NCBI GenBank assembly: GCA_003427395.1
Contig: BFEA01000730.1
Span: forward strand, 600,973-630,762
Length of the DNA stretch: 29,790 nt
Reading direction: 5' to 3'
From: Chara braunii
Lineage: Eukaryota; Streptophyta; Charophyceae; Charales; Characeae
Below the pieces are notes generated by a model. That model was given only the letters and a program-made list of their open reading frames with translations. It did not search any database and was not told the DNA's origin. How positions within the stretch are numbered: the stretch's first letter is position 1; every line of letters starts with the position of its first letter. The translations under genes and the position numbers were made by a program. Shown in pieces: positions 10,131-20,577 of the stretch.

Positions 10131-13100
10131 ATGGCCGAACAGGAGGATGAGCGACTAACTGATTTCGCTCAGATGACAGAGAGGGTTAGGGGTACTGAAA
10201 CTATGAGGAGCGTGTGGCTCAGATCATGAGGGAGTCATTGGATTGGAGGCAGTTTGCCAGGCGGATGCTGAGATTGCGGCCTCAACCCATTGATCGACAG
10301 TGTAGGCCCATGCGGTTTGATGGGGCTAACCTGGATGAGTTCCTTGAGGTTTTCATCATTTTTGGGGATGGGCAGAGATGGACTGAGGCACAGAGGGTTA
10401 GGCAGGTACGACACTGGGTTGTTCCGGAACTTAGACATGAGGTGAGTACCATGTCACACACAATGCAGACTTGGGCGGAGCTTATAGCGACGCTTAGAGG
10501 GACGTTCATCGTGGGTACACGACGCAGGTTGCACAGAGAGGTTGAGGATTACATCCCGAAGCTCAGGATACGTCCACGAGCGCAGCTAGAGAGGGATGAG
10601 GTCGATGAGAGGCGATTGCGACAGAGGCAGAGAGAGAGTGAGCAGCCAGGGATCCCACGCAGGCCTAGGACAGGCAGGCCGAGGACGTCAGGATAGAGGG
10701 GAGGATCTAGAGGAGAGAGATCAAGTGTTGACTATTGGTATTGAGAGGGTCCTCCCGACAGACGATGTGAGGAAGGAGGCCTTACCAATAGGGTCTTAGA
10801 GACAAGGTGACTCATCTATCCCTGAGATTGGGACATCGCCAGTACCATAGGCATATCAGGGTGAGACGGGGATAAGAGATTGCGATCCTGGAGATGCACC
10901 TGAGCCAGATGAGAGTACTCAGCCTATGCTCAGACAAGATGGGGATGAGGCTTCCCTACAACTTGTGTTGACAATTGCTTTGGCCCAACCTACAAAGATT
11001 GATACCATGGAGAGAGTGGTTTCCGATACTGCATCGGAGGATAGGAGGGATAGGCCTTATCGGTGGAGAGACACACGGGACATGGCCTTAGATCTCCCAC
11101 AGGGGGAACTACAACTTATAATAGGGCCTGCCACCATAGAGCCGATGCAGGAGCATGAGGGGCCTCAGCCTGAGCAGCCGCGAGAGACAACACTGATGCA
11201 TGATGAGCCAGGGTATGATGGGCAGGAGGACCAGCCTCAGTCAGAGCCAGCGATGGAGGATGGTGAGAGAGGTGAGATGAGGCCTTTAGCATTGGACGGG
11301 TTGCCATTAATGAGTGAGAGTCGATTGGTTGAATAGCCAAATGAGCCTGAGGGTTCATTGACTGCCCAGCTATGATATGGAGTCTCCTAGGAGGCAGATG
11401 CGACAAGAGGTATCCCAACCTTTGGCCATGGATATAGAGACAGAGTAGGTTGAGGCCAAGGTTCTGGGCCTAGACAGGGAGGATCCTACGAAGGGCATAC
11501 AAACCCAGCGAGTGGGATCATCACCTCTGAATTTTGGAGATACTCCACGACGGGATGGTGATCAGAGTGAGCCTAGCATGAGGGGCCACGTTGAGGCAGG
11601 ACCGGAGCGTACCCAGGATGCATCCATGACTCATGAGCAAGAGGGCTTGTCGGAGTCTAAGGGGCCGATAGATCACGAGCCTGTCAGGAGGGATGCGTCG
11701 CTAGCCGAGGAGATGGGACGGATGCCACCGTTAGATTTTCCGGGCTGGCTGGCTTTTGAGCGACTGGGCCACGCCGCGAGACCGCACTTGCCAGTGGATC
11801 CAGACTACTGGTGGGCTCAGGGTACTGTATGACGACCTGACCACGCAGAGGACCTATATTGGCGGCGGCCTCGCAGCAGCTCGAGAGGCGACAGAGCAGG
11901 TTAGGGATTATACGAGGAAAGTTGCCATCCGATCCTTTGAGCCGAGTCCCGACAGACAGACGGAGCACGATGCACTGAGAGAGGTGGTGAGTGATCTCCA
12001 TATGGTTGTTGAGGGAAGGGAGGCCCAGACTCTCGAGGAGGCCGAGGCAGTCCTCAGGATTCAGGAGAGAGAGGCGAGTGATTGGCGAGCCCAGGTTCAG
12101 AGGGTGCTTAGGGAGTATGAGCCACCTGCTGACGCGACGGACAGAGATAGGCTCGAGCACAGGGTTGTCCTTGAGACTGTGCGATCATCTCAGTAGGAGA
12201 GCCAGGTATCGACTCTTATCAGGTTACGACGAGAGACCGAGGAGCAGACACATAGGCTCTTCTATGAGGAGGCGGCCACAACCGGATAGCAGAAGGAAGT
12301 TAGGATGAGGAGACGGACAGGAGAGGAGCCTATGCCTGAGGGAGAGTGTACATAGGTAGAGGAGGGGCTCCAGACGAGATTGTTATTTGAGGCCTCCGTG
12401 CGAGAGTTGGCAGGAGTGATGGAGCATGTCAGGAGACTCACGTAGACCGAGGTTGCGCGAGGAGAGGTACATAATACGGTGCAAAGGATAGGTGTCCTAG
12501 AGCAGGAGAACAGAGGTCTGAGGGACGTGGTACGTGACCTCGTCGCTAGCGTAGAGCAGGTGAGGAAATTTACCCCGTGACTCGAGCAAAGGATTATTGA
12601 TCTAGAGGAGGGTCAGAGGCGTCAGGCCACAATAGCTCTAATCAACGAGGGGAGGACTGAGGGGCAGCAGATTCCTATCGGACACACACACGTCACTCAT
12701 GAGGTAGAGCCAGGTGGAGTGAGATTGGACATCCCTCAATGAGACTCGCGGACGGAGGAGCCACTTGGGGCTATGGGGATGACATGTGAGGAGGCTGCAG
12801 TCGTCGATAAACTCGTGCTTGAGCCAGACGAGATCGAGTGGAGGAGAGAAGTGGAAGCACATGGTTTGGACTGGGTCCCTCCATCACAGTTGGCAGTTCA
12901 GGGGGATGCATGGTGAGAGATGGATGGTAGACACGGCGAGTGAGAGACGGTCTCAGAGTCACGAGATGTCATACCACAACAGGACACGAGGGGGTTAGTT
13001 GCGGTACTGCCTACGACTCTACCATTTACACCAGCTCCAACTTTGGGGCCAATGGACGACATAGTGCACCTCCTTTCTTCAGAGTCTGAGAGATGTGATG

Positions 13101-13560
13101 AGGAGGCGACAACTGAGAGGGCCTCGAGGATGTTGAGTCCTGATACGGTAGATAGAGCCGTATAGGATGTGACAATCCGACTCGAGAGGGCACAAACTCA
13201 GGTCTTACCCAAACCTAAGAAGGCGAAGGTAGAAGGCAGCAACACCAGTGGTATGTGCTCATGGTGTGACAAAGGAGTGCACGACAAAGTTGCTTGCCCC
13301 ACCTTCCAGGTTGACCTCAGGAGGCGAGTCGTACAGTTCGATGGACAGGGGCTAGTCAGGGATATGCGTGGCGCTCGTCTTCCGACAAGACGTCAAGGAA
13401 TTAGGAGAGTTGTGTATGACAGGCTAGGCCTGGAGCTGAGGGAGGATGAGTGACAGATTACATGTCCACGAGACGCATGAGGTGCCAGACTATGAGATCA
13501 GAGAGAGGATCGATGAGGATGAGATGGTTGTTGGACACGTTGTACAGTATTATCTTCTAC
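10131..13560 (+). pseudogene. Second long Gag-like ORF (capsid-like start, coiled coil, CCHC knuckle), decayed
   Basis: ATG at 10131 begins MAEQEDERLTDFAQMTERV. A capsid-like segment follows at about 10214-10600 (RPMRFDGANLDEFLEVF ... VRHWVVPELRHEV ... WAELIATLRGTFI), the same general pattern as the first gag. Next is a long Gln/Glu/Pro-rich stretch (10600-11750), then an Arg/Glu-rich coiled-coil-like region (11850-12640, e.g. EEAEAVLRIQEREASDWRAQ). Finally comes a zinc knuckle CSWCDKGVHDKVAC at 13256-13297, with a tail like that after the first gag knuckle. The frame changes about five times, and roughly ten in-frame TAG/TGA codons interrupt it. At full length it would be about 1100 residues, very long for Gag. 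No protease or RT follows it. It could be an extra ORF of the first element or the head of a separate gag-only element. Confidence 0.6.
13256..13297 (+). other. CCHC zinc knuckle in the second Gag-like ORF
   Basis: The residues CSWCDKGVHDKVAC match C-x2-C-x4-H-x4-C exactly, the nucleocapsid zinc knuckle that binds genomic RNA. After it comes DLRRRVVQFDGQGLVRDMRG, comparable in spacing to the tail after the knuckle of the first gag. Confidence 0.85.
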
Positions 13561-13774
13561 TTTGAGGGTTCCAAGGCATGGACATGTATACCTCATGACT
13601 TGTATATTGGGCGTTTTGACCCCAGGCTTTAGGATTCGCGCCATGTACTATGTGTAGTTGGTGACCAAACTTGACTCGCATTTTTAGTAAACTGTACATA
13701 CGTGATAGACTATTAGTTTTAGTAGGTTGACTTGAGCAGGGGTTTCAGAGGTTGCTCTGGACATGAGAGTCCAC

Positions 13775-13818
13775 TTTTGTGTGAGTTTTGTGTGAGTTTT
13801 GTGTGAGCTTCGTGTGAG
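13775..13818. repeat. 11-bp minisatellite, four units
   Basis: TTTTGTGTGAG occurs three times in perfect succession, then once as CTTCGTGTGAG, and trails into looser GTGTG-rich sequence up to about 13850. Confidence 0.9.
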
Positions 13819-13898
13819 ATTGGAGTGTGTTTGGTGTGAGTGTGTGTATGATATGAGTATGACTTTTAAGGATAGGGCATTGAGTTAGTGAGTGCCTT

Positions 13899-13919
13899 AG
13901 CGAAATACATTGTTTCGCT
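13899..13919. other. Perfect 7-bp inverted repeat
   Basis: AGCGAAA and TTTCGCT flank the loop TACATTG. It sits directly before CAGGGACACTGC, the relative of the three-copy motif at 1018-1300. Confidence 0.6.
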
Positions 13920-14605
13920 CAGGGACACTGCTCAAATTTTCGGATAATGATACCCACTTGGGACGTTCGATTCTTCATGATTGATTTTGAGATTCTGAAC
14001 GTATTGCGCAGATGTATCATACGGGACACGATACTGTGTACGACTTTCCTTTGTTACGCCCTATTGTTGGATTGATTCAGACGTGTGAGTCTCGTATGGA
14101 AACAGGGAGCCATGGAATATTCTCACAATGTGGACTTGTGCTCACTTCCCTTGCATTTGTGATGATTGTATCTGTTTTTCGGTTGTGAGCAAGTCATTTG
14201 ATTGTTGAATGAATAGTTACTGACTTTGATTGCATATGAATCAGTGTACGAGAGTCAGTGAAAATTGTTCAACAAAAATGCATGGAAAAAGGTTAAATCG
14301 AAAGAGCAGCGTAAATATTTGATGGGAAGGGGGCCTGTATTGAGGAGCCACCTGTTTATGTATGTGAGATGAAGGTGAAAATTTATGATTTCTAGAATCC
14401 TGTTCTGCGAAATAGATGAAGCTTTGATTTTTGCAGAATTTTTTTAGTGGATAACCAAGCTTGATAAAATATGTTCATATAATGAGGGGTTTCTCCGAAA
14501 GAGAGAGAGAGACTTGTTTGTGAGGCTCTAGGGCAGGCGGTCGCATCTGTCATGATCAAGCAAAACGACTGCAAGCATTGAAAGCTGGCTCAACAGTATT
14601 TTGGG

Positions 14606-14701
14606 AGGCGTAAGCCAGGGGCTAAATCGACATCGTTGGGGCAACCCCCAACGTGGGCTGCTGTCCCGCCTAACCAGGACAGCGGACCCCTAGCTTAGCC
14701 T
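14606..14701. ncRNA. Candidate structured RNA or foldback element, three-way junction
   Basis: Three nested helices can be drawn by eye. The outer stem pairs 14606-14621 with 14687-14701 (about 14 pairs, one mismatch, one bulge). Hairpin I is CGTTGGGG/CCCCAACG (14634-14641/14646-14653) with loop CAAC. Hairpin II is GCTGTCC/GGACAGC (14660-14666/14677-14683). The whole forms a closed three-way junction of 96 nt. I recognise no known RNA family: it is not 5S rRNA, a tRNA or a hammerhead. It could be a small RNA, an element end or a MITE-like foldback. Confidence 0.4.
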
Positions 14702-14723
14702 GAACTTAAAAGACAGAGGAGTG

Positions 14724-14765
14724 ACCCGCACCATCATCCATAGCAGATAATATATATAAGCGGGT
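14724..14765. promoter_or_regulatory. TATA-like stretch framed by a 6-bp inverted repeat
   Basis: TATATATAAG at 14751-14760 matches a plant TATA box. It lies between ACCCGC (14724-14729) and GCGGGT (14760-14765). No transcribed gene is visible downstream, so promoter activity is only a possibility. Confidence 0.25.
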
Positions 14766-14850
14766 TATTATGGTTACTATTATTATTTACTAATTATTAT
14801 TATTATTATTTATTATTATTATCCCTATTATCATTATTACTATCATCATA
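14765..14850. repeat. Imperfect (ATT)n microsatellite
   Basis: TTATTATT-type trinucleotide runs with interruptions (GGTTACT, CCCTATTATC) across roughly 85 bp, ending in ATCATCATA. Confidence 0.9.
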
Positions 14851-14980
14851 TGGGAGGGCTAAATTAAGCCAAATATCGGGTTACTCCAAAGGCTCCAACA
14901 AGGGCGACTGCTAGGGGGTACTTAGGTCCAAAAGTCAGAGAGTCGCCTTAGTATTGTACAAGCAATGTAAGAAACATCGT

Positions 14981-15058
14981 GGCTTAATGACACGATAAGC
15001 CGTGGTTTGGCTCGATCAACCAAACTATGGTGGGCCGAGGGCAGGACTATAACCCACC
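14981..15058. other. Three consecutive hairpins
   Basis: GGCTTA/TAAGCC (14981-14986/14996-15001), GTTTGG/CCAAAC (15005-15010/15020-15025) and GGTGGG/CCCACC (15029-15034/15053-15058) are each perfect 6-bp inverted repeats placed one after another with 3-4 nt spacers. Confidence 0.5.
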
Positions 15059-15142
15059 TGTGACTAGACGCAAGGTCGGACTGAGTTTTGATTTTAAATT
15101 GCATGGAGTGAGTTACGTGCAACACTATGTCTATTACAAGTT

Positions 15143-15270
15143 TGAGCTGCTCAAGGGGGTGTGCTTATATATGGTAAGCCACCTAGAGGAGTATCCTACC
15201 TATTTTGGTTGCAGAGTGAGCTACCTCGAGGAGTACGCTTTGAATCTCCTTAAGCTACTCAAGGGTGGGT
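15143..15270. repeat. Four short spaced copies of an 18-bp motif
   Basis: GAGCTGCTCAAGGGGGTG (15143), AAGCCACCTAGAGGAGTA (15176), GAGCTACCTCGAGGAGTA (15218) and AAGCTACTCAAGGGTGGG (15253) are related and lie 33-42 bp apart. The second and third are the most alike. No coding role is evident. Confidence 0.55.
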
Positions 15271-17069
15271 TACCTGTGCTTGTTGTGTGTTGCAGTTTGT
15301 CCCACTCAGCGCAGTTGTCCTGCCTAAAACCCGCGCCCGAAGATGACGGTTGTTTGACAGCCCGATTCAGACGGCACCCAACGAAAGTCGGAAGGCGTCT
15401 AGGACAAATGGAAGGGGTTGGTATTTGAACACTGAAGCTAACCTAGGGAGGTAGTATAAAGAAAGTATCCCTATGAGTCAGACAGGAGGTGTAGGCTGCA
15501 CTTCTGCTCGCCATAGGGACGCCGCAGAACTAGAGTACCAAACCTCGAGCTGAGTCCTTCCGATTATACGAATTTGGTTATCCATCTGTTCAATCTGTGC
15601 ATTTGCTTGTTTTTCGCTTATACTTTCTATCCCTTACCCAAAGCGACGGGGACGTCACTTAATGGGGTCTGGGAGGACTATCGTAGCAAACACCCTTACA
15701 AGGGTATTTGCCGTCCTTTTTAAACGTCACACTAGTGCTTCCTTGATCAACATAATGCGTTGATGGGGCGAATCCCGTCAGGACGCCCACCTCGACAACC
15801 TCACTCTTGGCGAGACTGTGAGTCCAATACGGCCAGATTAGAGAGTGTGTGAGGCACGCATTACTGCGTTGCACTATGAGATAGTCGTTAGTAATCGACA
15901 ATACCAGACCAGCGGAAAACGCCAAAGCCATAGGGCCCAACTACGTTCTCTGTAGTTTTTCTTTTTGGTTATATTTTTTATTTATTTTATAGATATCGAC
16001 TTTACTTCATAAAGCGGCTCGGCCTCTAACGGGACACGTCACAAACATGATGAAAACTTTACCTTGTGCACACGCGGGAAGTTTATGTTGGACGGCGCGT
16101 CGAAAGACGCGACGTTGGCAAACCTAATATGGGGGAAAGTCGAAAGTTTGACGAAATATGTCGAGCACCCGACGACCAGGATACTAGGTAGCTACGATCC
16201 TAGGCGCGGGCGGCGTTTCGGCGTCTTCTGACGGCCAGGAGGCTGGCCGGTAGGCCAAGGCGGAGGCCTGGTTTGTGCAGGTAGGACCAATCACGGTCCC
16301 ACGACTATTCATACGCAGGTTCACACTTACCTAACATAGCCTTCGGCCTAGTTCTAACGATTACGGTACTGGACTTTCAAGCGACAGGTTTGGGGTTCGA
16401 CGTCAGCAAGCGGCGATGGAGCAAAGCAACGCGACCAACAGGGACCGAGGGGTCGAGGGTCTTAAGGGATTATCCCCTTTGGTTTTGTTAGACGGGCCCA
16501 AGCCTGGATTCGACTGGCAGGACCAAGAAGGCGTCGACAAGTCCTCGTCCTCTTCAATTCTACTATTTTTATTTTTTTGATTTATTTTTATTTTTATTTT
16601 TCTCCATTTTTCCGTTTGTTGACCAGGCCGGAAACTGGCTCCGGGACCGACGACGAAGAAATACTGCGAGGGCGGATGAAAAAAACTTCAAAGGAGAGTT
16701 AAAGAATGTCTGAAGATTGTTAAGCGACGAAGCGGAAGGAGAAAAGTCGTGTACTCCCACTCAACGGGGATGGAAGGCGACTACATCACCGTCCTCCTTA
16801 ACGGTACATGAGGTGCATGCCCGCATAGGCTGTTGTGACCAGCATTACAGTAGGGAGCGATTGAAACACGTCTCCACAAGTGGCCGTCACGGCAGTCGAG
16901 AACCTTGAGCAAACGCCTCTTTGGGCAGGTTCGTTTGACTTCCTGCGTTGTCGAGATGCTGATAAAATTCCTCCATCTCCCCCGTCTTGAAATCATGGTC
17001 CGAGGAATTCAACGTGCATGTGAGTAGTGGGGGTGTAGCCTGCCAAGAGGAAGGAACCTGAGTGGCGGG
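15271..17069. other. Non-coding stretch without recognisable gene
   Basis: I see no conserved protein in any frame. Visible details are a small ACCCTT/AAGGGT hairpin near 15690, a CGCGTC-GAAA-GACGCG hairpin with a GNRA-type tetraloop at 16096-16111, and a T-rich run at about 16558-16615. The last part (from about 17030) fades into degenerate copies of the tRNA-like array. Confidence 0.5.
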
Positions 17070-17843
17070 ACCAACACCTGCGGGTGCACCACCCGCCAAC
17101 CACGTGTTGCTGTAAGAGGTTTGAGTGTGAACAGTCCTATGGGACCGTTGCCACTGGGCCAAGCTCAGCTGGTACACCCGCAAACTGTTGAAAAACAGTT
17201 ATGTGGGACCAATGCCACTGAGCTAAGCTTAGTTGGTACACCCGCAGACTGTTGAAAAACAGTCTTGTGGGATGAACACCTACAGTAGCCCAGTTGGAAC
17301 ACCCACGAACTGCTGTGAATAGGCCTGTGGGAACAACAGTTGCGGACCTACCTCAGTTGGTACACCTGCAGACTGTTGAAAAACAATCCTGTGGGATCTG
17401 TACCTGCGGTAGCTCAGTTGGTACACCCGCAGACTGTTGAAAAACAGTCCTGAGGGATCAGCACCTGCAGGCATAGCTCAGCTGGTACACCCGTGAACTG
17501 TTGAAAACAGGGCTGTGAAACCAGCACCTGCAGGCATAACTCAACTGGTACACCCGTGAATTGTTGAAAACAGGGCTGTGAAACCAGCACCTGCAGGCAT
17601 AACTCAGCTGGGACACCCGTAAACTGTTGAAAACAGGGCTGTGAAGCCAGCACCTGCAGGCATAACTCAGCTGGTACGCCCGTGAACTTTTGAAAACAGG
17701 GCTGTGAAACCAGCACCTGCAAGCATGGTTCAGGTGGTACACTCATGAACTGCTGAAAAGAAGTATGTGGCATCACAGCCACTGGGCCTAGCGCAGGTTG
17801 GTACCCCCGCAGACTGTTGGAAAACAGTCCTGTGGGATGAGCA
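17070..17843 (+). repeat. Tandem array of ~63-bp tRNA-like units
   Basis: Eleven clear units, plus one degenerate unit at the left edge, repeat every 59-65 bp. A typical unit has TAGCTCAGTTGGTACACCC, matching the tRNA D-arm and pol III A box, followed by GACTGTTGAAAAACAGTC, a perfect 7-bp hairpin in the place of the anticodon arm, then CTGTGGGATC and CACCTGC. The central units (17460-17720) form a more homogeneous subfamily (CCGTGAACTGTTGAAAACAG). None has a B box or acceptor stem, so each is a 5' tRNA half. The array stops at the LTR at 17844 and resumes at 26787. Confidence 0.8.
17840..17843. other. Target site duplication AGCA, left copy
   Basis: AGCA directly precedes the TG of the left LTR, and AGCA directly follows the CA of the right LTR at 26783-26786. 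A fifth base does not match (GAGCA against AGCAC), so the duplication is 4 bp unless it has mutated. Confidence 0.65.
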
Positions 17844-17861
17844 TGTTATGAACATGATTGT

Positions 17862-17882
17862 CCGTTGAAATTTTGTCAACGG
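17862..17882. other. LTR-terminal hairpin (copy in 3' LTR)
   Basis: CCGTTGA/TCAACGG is a perfect 7-bp inverted repeat 18 bp inside the LTR end. The same hairpin is at 25661-25681 in the other LTR, where in element orientation it sits in U5 just before the PBS. Confidence 0.6.
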
Positions 17883-18530
17883 TCACTCACAGGAACTCCA
17901 GTACAGTACACGCCCATACATGCACAAAAGGAAGGGGAGAGGTAGTGGAGTGTCACCCCGCCCAACAAAAGGAACGCAGCGGAAAACACAGAAGAGTGAA
18001 GTGACAGAATACACAACACAGTGGATTCTCTCCACAGAAGGCCCAACAATCATTCATAGAAGACAACCGAGAGATCACAACCAGAAATCATTGAAGAGAT
18101 GACAACTCAGACACAGTATTAAAATTGTTTCTTAAACTTAGAGCGTCGTTCCACTGAATAACCTCATAACCCTGTTGCGCTGCCCTTAGAAGGGTAGCGC
18201 CTCAACCCCACACGCTCTGAACAGCTACAAATCGCACCAGAACCCCAGGTAACACCCAGCGCCACCCTGACATCCAGCTCAGTGCCCTGCGCCAGTATGA
18301 AACGGGAACCCAGAGCCAATGGCCACTCAGATGATGAAGAAGAAGCCCAACGCCAACAATCTCTGATGAAGATGAAGTCCATACGATGATAATCTATGAG
18401 AAGATGCAGCTATGGCTTCATCGCCAGGGGGACCCTACTCCTGAGGAGGGTCAACAGTGCACCACGTGCTCCAACGCATCAGACCTCCAATAGCCCAGAC
18501 CGCTTTGACTCCCAGAGAGTCAGAGCAGAT

Positions 18531-18555
18531 GCGCTGACCTCAGTCTGGTCAGCGC
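18531..18555. other. 9-bp perfect hairpin present in only one LTR
   Basis: GCGCTGACC and GGTCAGCGC flank the loop TCAGTCT. The equivalent place in the other LTR (about 26320) goes from CAGAGCAGACAGCG directly to TTCACCCC, so the hairpin has been lost there or gained here. Confidence 0.7.
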
Positions 18556-19060
18556 TCTGAAGGTCCGGTTATGTCCGCTGTCTCTCGCGCATCAATCAGT
18601 CACCACGACCTGATGTTGCATGCGCAACAACTTCCACCACGAAGTGTCAACTGCCAAAAGCCCTGGACCAATGCTCTCAACCTATCTATACTCTACCCTG
18701 GCCTAGACTCGACCTAGACCGGAGTGACTGACCGACCGGTACCGTTTCTGTTTCGGCCCCTTTGGCCTCTCCCTACCCGGCTATAGGCTATAGGACCATC
18801 TATCAGCATAGGCCCTTAGGGCCTGTCTGTCCTAGGGGTAGCTCGGGTCTGCTATTCGCAGTTAGGGTAGCTGTAGGAAATTTGAGTTAGTACCGGGCCT
18901 GTATTTTCCCATATTTACAGTTATGTCCCTCATGAATTTTCCCTATAGGTAGGTCTCTCGGTTAGCCCTTAGCCAAACAAAATTACGAATATGTCCCTAC
19001 CTATGGTACAGCCTCGTCAGAGAGAGGCTACAGGCAACCTGGAACCAGCAAGTCATTGCA

Positions 19061-19075
19061 GACCTACCCTCCCCC
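19061..19075 (-). promoter_or_regulatory. Polypurine tract of the chromovirus
   Basis: On the minus strand GGGGGAGGGTAGGTC abuts the TG of the 3' LTR, the place where plus-strand DNA synthesis is primed in LTR elements. The last bases are not pure purine. Confidence 0.65.
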
Positions 19076-19093
19076 GGAGCAAGGACCTCCGAG

Positions 19094-20577
19094 CTAAGGG
19101 CGTAGGCGTGCAGAGCGTCGAAGGGATTCTCTCCTCTGCGCAGCCTCGTATTTCAGGATAACAGACTTTGCTGTTTTCAGAAGTTCCTTGCGAGTAAACC
19201 AGCGGTCCTTGGTATGGGGCTGGTATAGAAACTTCACAAGGTACTCCTTATCCAGGTTTGTCCCATACTCGTCCTCAACTGATTCCACCTCATATCCCTT
19301 CCCAGGGATCGGGGGACCAAACTGAGGAGGGCTGTTTGGAAATGCATCAACTGGGGTAAACGGTAACAACTTAGATGTATGGAAGACAGGGTAGGTTTGT
19401 AGATGCAGGGGGACATCCACATGATAGGATGGTCCGAAAGGATCCACTCCCACTATATCTAAGACCTGCCATGGACCCATGTAACGCGGCAACAGCTTGG
19501 GCGAAATGTCCTCCTCCCGAGATAACTCAGAACTGAGAACCCAGACCTAGTCACCAGTGCGAATGGGGGATGGGCGACGATGCTTGTTAGCCTGCTGAAT
19601 CATAGCCTTTTGGGCTTTAAGCAGGTTAACTTTGGCTCGTTCGATATCCCTCTCGTACTGTCTGGTGAATGCTGCAGTCCTAGGCGTCAGTCTGGGGGTA
19701 GCCATTTCGGTGATATCATCGAGAGGCTGCCGTGTTTCACGACCCCAATGCAACTGATAGGGGGTGCACCCTATGGAAGAGTGTACCAACGTATTGTACC
19801 CTAGTTGTGCTCGTCCTAGGTGGAGATCCCAATCCTGTTGATCAGGGCTGATCACAGGATGCTGCAACTAGAAAAGGATCTGGTTCATCACTTCAGCTTG
19901 CCCATTAGGTTCAGGATGACAACCAGATGTCATGTCCAACCTGGAATGAAGGTAGTCCTTACAATAGGACTGCCACTCATTGCTGCAGAAACGCGGATCT
20001 CTATCACTGGCAATAGAGGTGGGTGGCCCATGGTGTGTGACCCACCTGTCAGCAAAGGCCGCCTGTACGGCCGGGACCCTGGCTTCCTCTGGCAGTGGGA
20101 TGAACTCTGCATATTTAGAAAACCAGCCCACACATACCATTACCTGACGCATACCGCGAGGAGTAATCCTCCCTAGGTCAGTGAAATCAATAGACACTGA
20201 CTGTGCAGGTGCATCAGGAATGGGGAGTGGCTGCAGTAGGCCAAGGGGAGGTTGACGAACGACCTTGTTCCTTTGGCACAATTCACAAGTCTCAACATAG
20301 TGCAGCAGATGAATCCTCATCTCTGGTCAGAAGAACCGCTGCGACAGGGCTGCTAACAATTTTAGGGCCCCAAAGTGGCCGCGAGCATCATGACACTCAG
20401 ACATCATGAGTGTTCTCAGTTGGCGGTCCTGAGGGATGCACAAACGCTTCTCTCCTCTGCTGTAAGTATACAGCAGATCTGAAACCAGAGTGTATCCTGG
20501 TTCAGATGCAGGATCAGTCTGCAGATTCCGAACAATAGGGCCGAAAATCGGGTCCTGTGGCAGTAACTGGCAATGGT
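19094..20577 (-). pseudogene. pol: Integrase with GPY and chromodomain, chromovirus
   Basis: One frame can be followed from about 20577 to 19094. The zinc-binding HHCC region is CHDARGHFGALKLL ... CELCQRNK, with a TGA near 20320 where Trp is expected. The core has Asp in VSIDFTDLG, Asp in ASDRDPRFCS and Glu in NGQAEVMNQ. Then TAG at about 19868 and TAG at 19547 interrupt. The C-terminal part has RYMGPWQVLD (GPY/F-like) and VFHTSKLLPF. Last comes a chromodomain-like segment of about 52 residues, from GYEVESVEDEY through EYLVKFLY and DRWFTRKEL to VILKYEAA, at about 19137-19294. One of the usual aromatic cage residues is Phe, as in the divergent chromodomains of plant chromoviruses. The chromodomain is known to steer integration towards particular chromatin. 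Confidence 0.9.

Larger units (their letters stand above)
13561..14600. other. Non-coding stretch downstream of the second Gag-like ORF
   Basis: No credible gene. It contains an 11-bp minisatellite (13775-13818), a 7-bp hairpin (13899-13919) beside a motif related to the one at 1018-1300, and a purine run GATGGGAAGGGGG near 14318-14331 that could be a polypurine tract. I looked for a copy of the sequence preceding the PBS at 2946 and did not find one, so a 3' LTR is not demonstrated. Confidence 0.5.
17844..19060 (-). repeat. 3' LTR of the chromovirus
   Basis: On the plus strand it runs from TGTTATGAACATG to GGTCATTGCA-type ends (here AAGTCATTGCA). The first 41 bases are identical to the other LTR, and the similarity continues over its whole length with scattered substitutions. 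It is 1217 bp, 77 bp longer than its partner, mainly because of a segment around 18528-18640 that the other lacks. Confidence 0.95.

Noticed and set aside
14606-14701. 5S rRNA as an explanation of the three-way junction
   Set aside because: None of the conserved 5S blocks or internal promoter boxes are present.
17414-17782. Minus-strand ORF with a 21-residue peptide repeat (QQFTGVPAELCLQVL type)
   Set aside because: It is produced by the 63-bp tRNA-like tandem repeat, whose unit length keeps any stop-free frame open.
17070-17843. CRISPR array
   Set aside because: Units are contiguous diverged repeats without unique spacers, and the context is a eukaryotic retroelement nest.
18164-18382. 72-residue minus-strand ORF, also present at 25958-26176
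   Set aside because: The duplicate exists because both lie in the two LTRs; no domain is visible.
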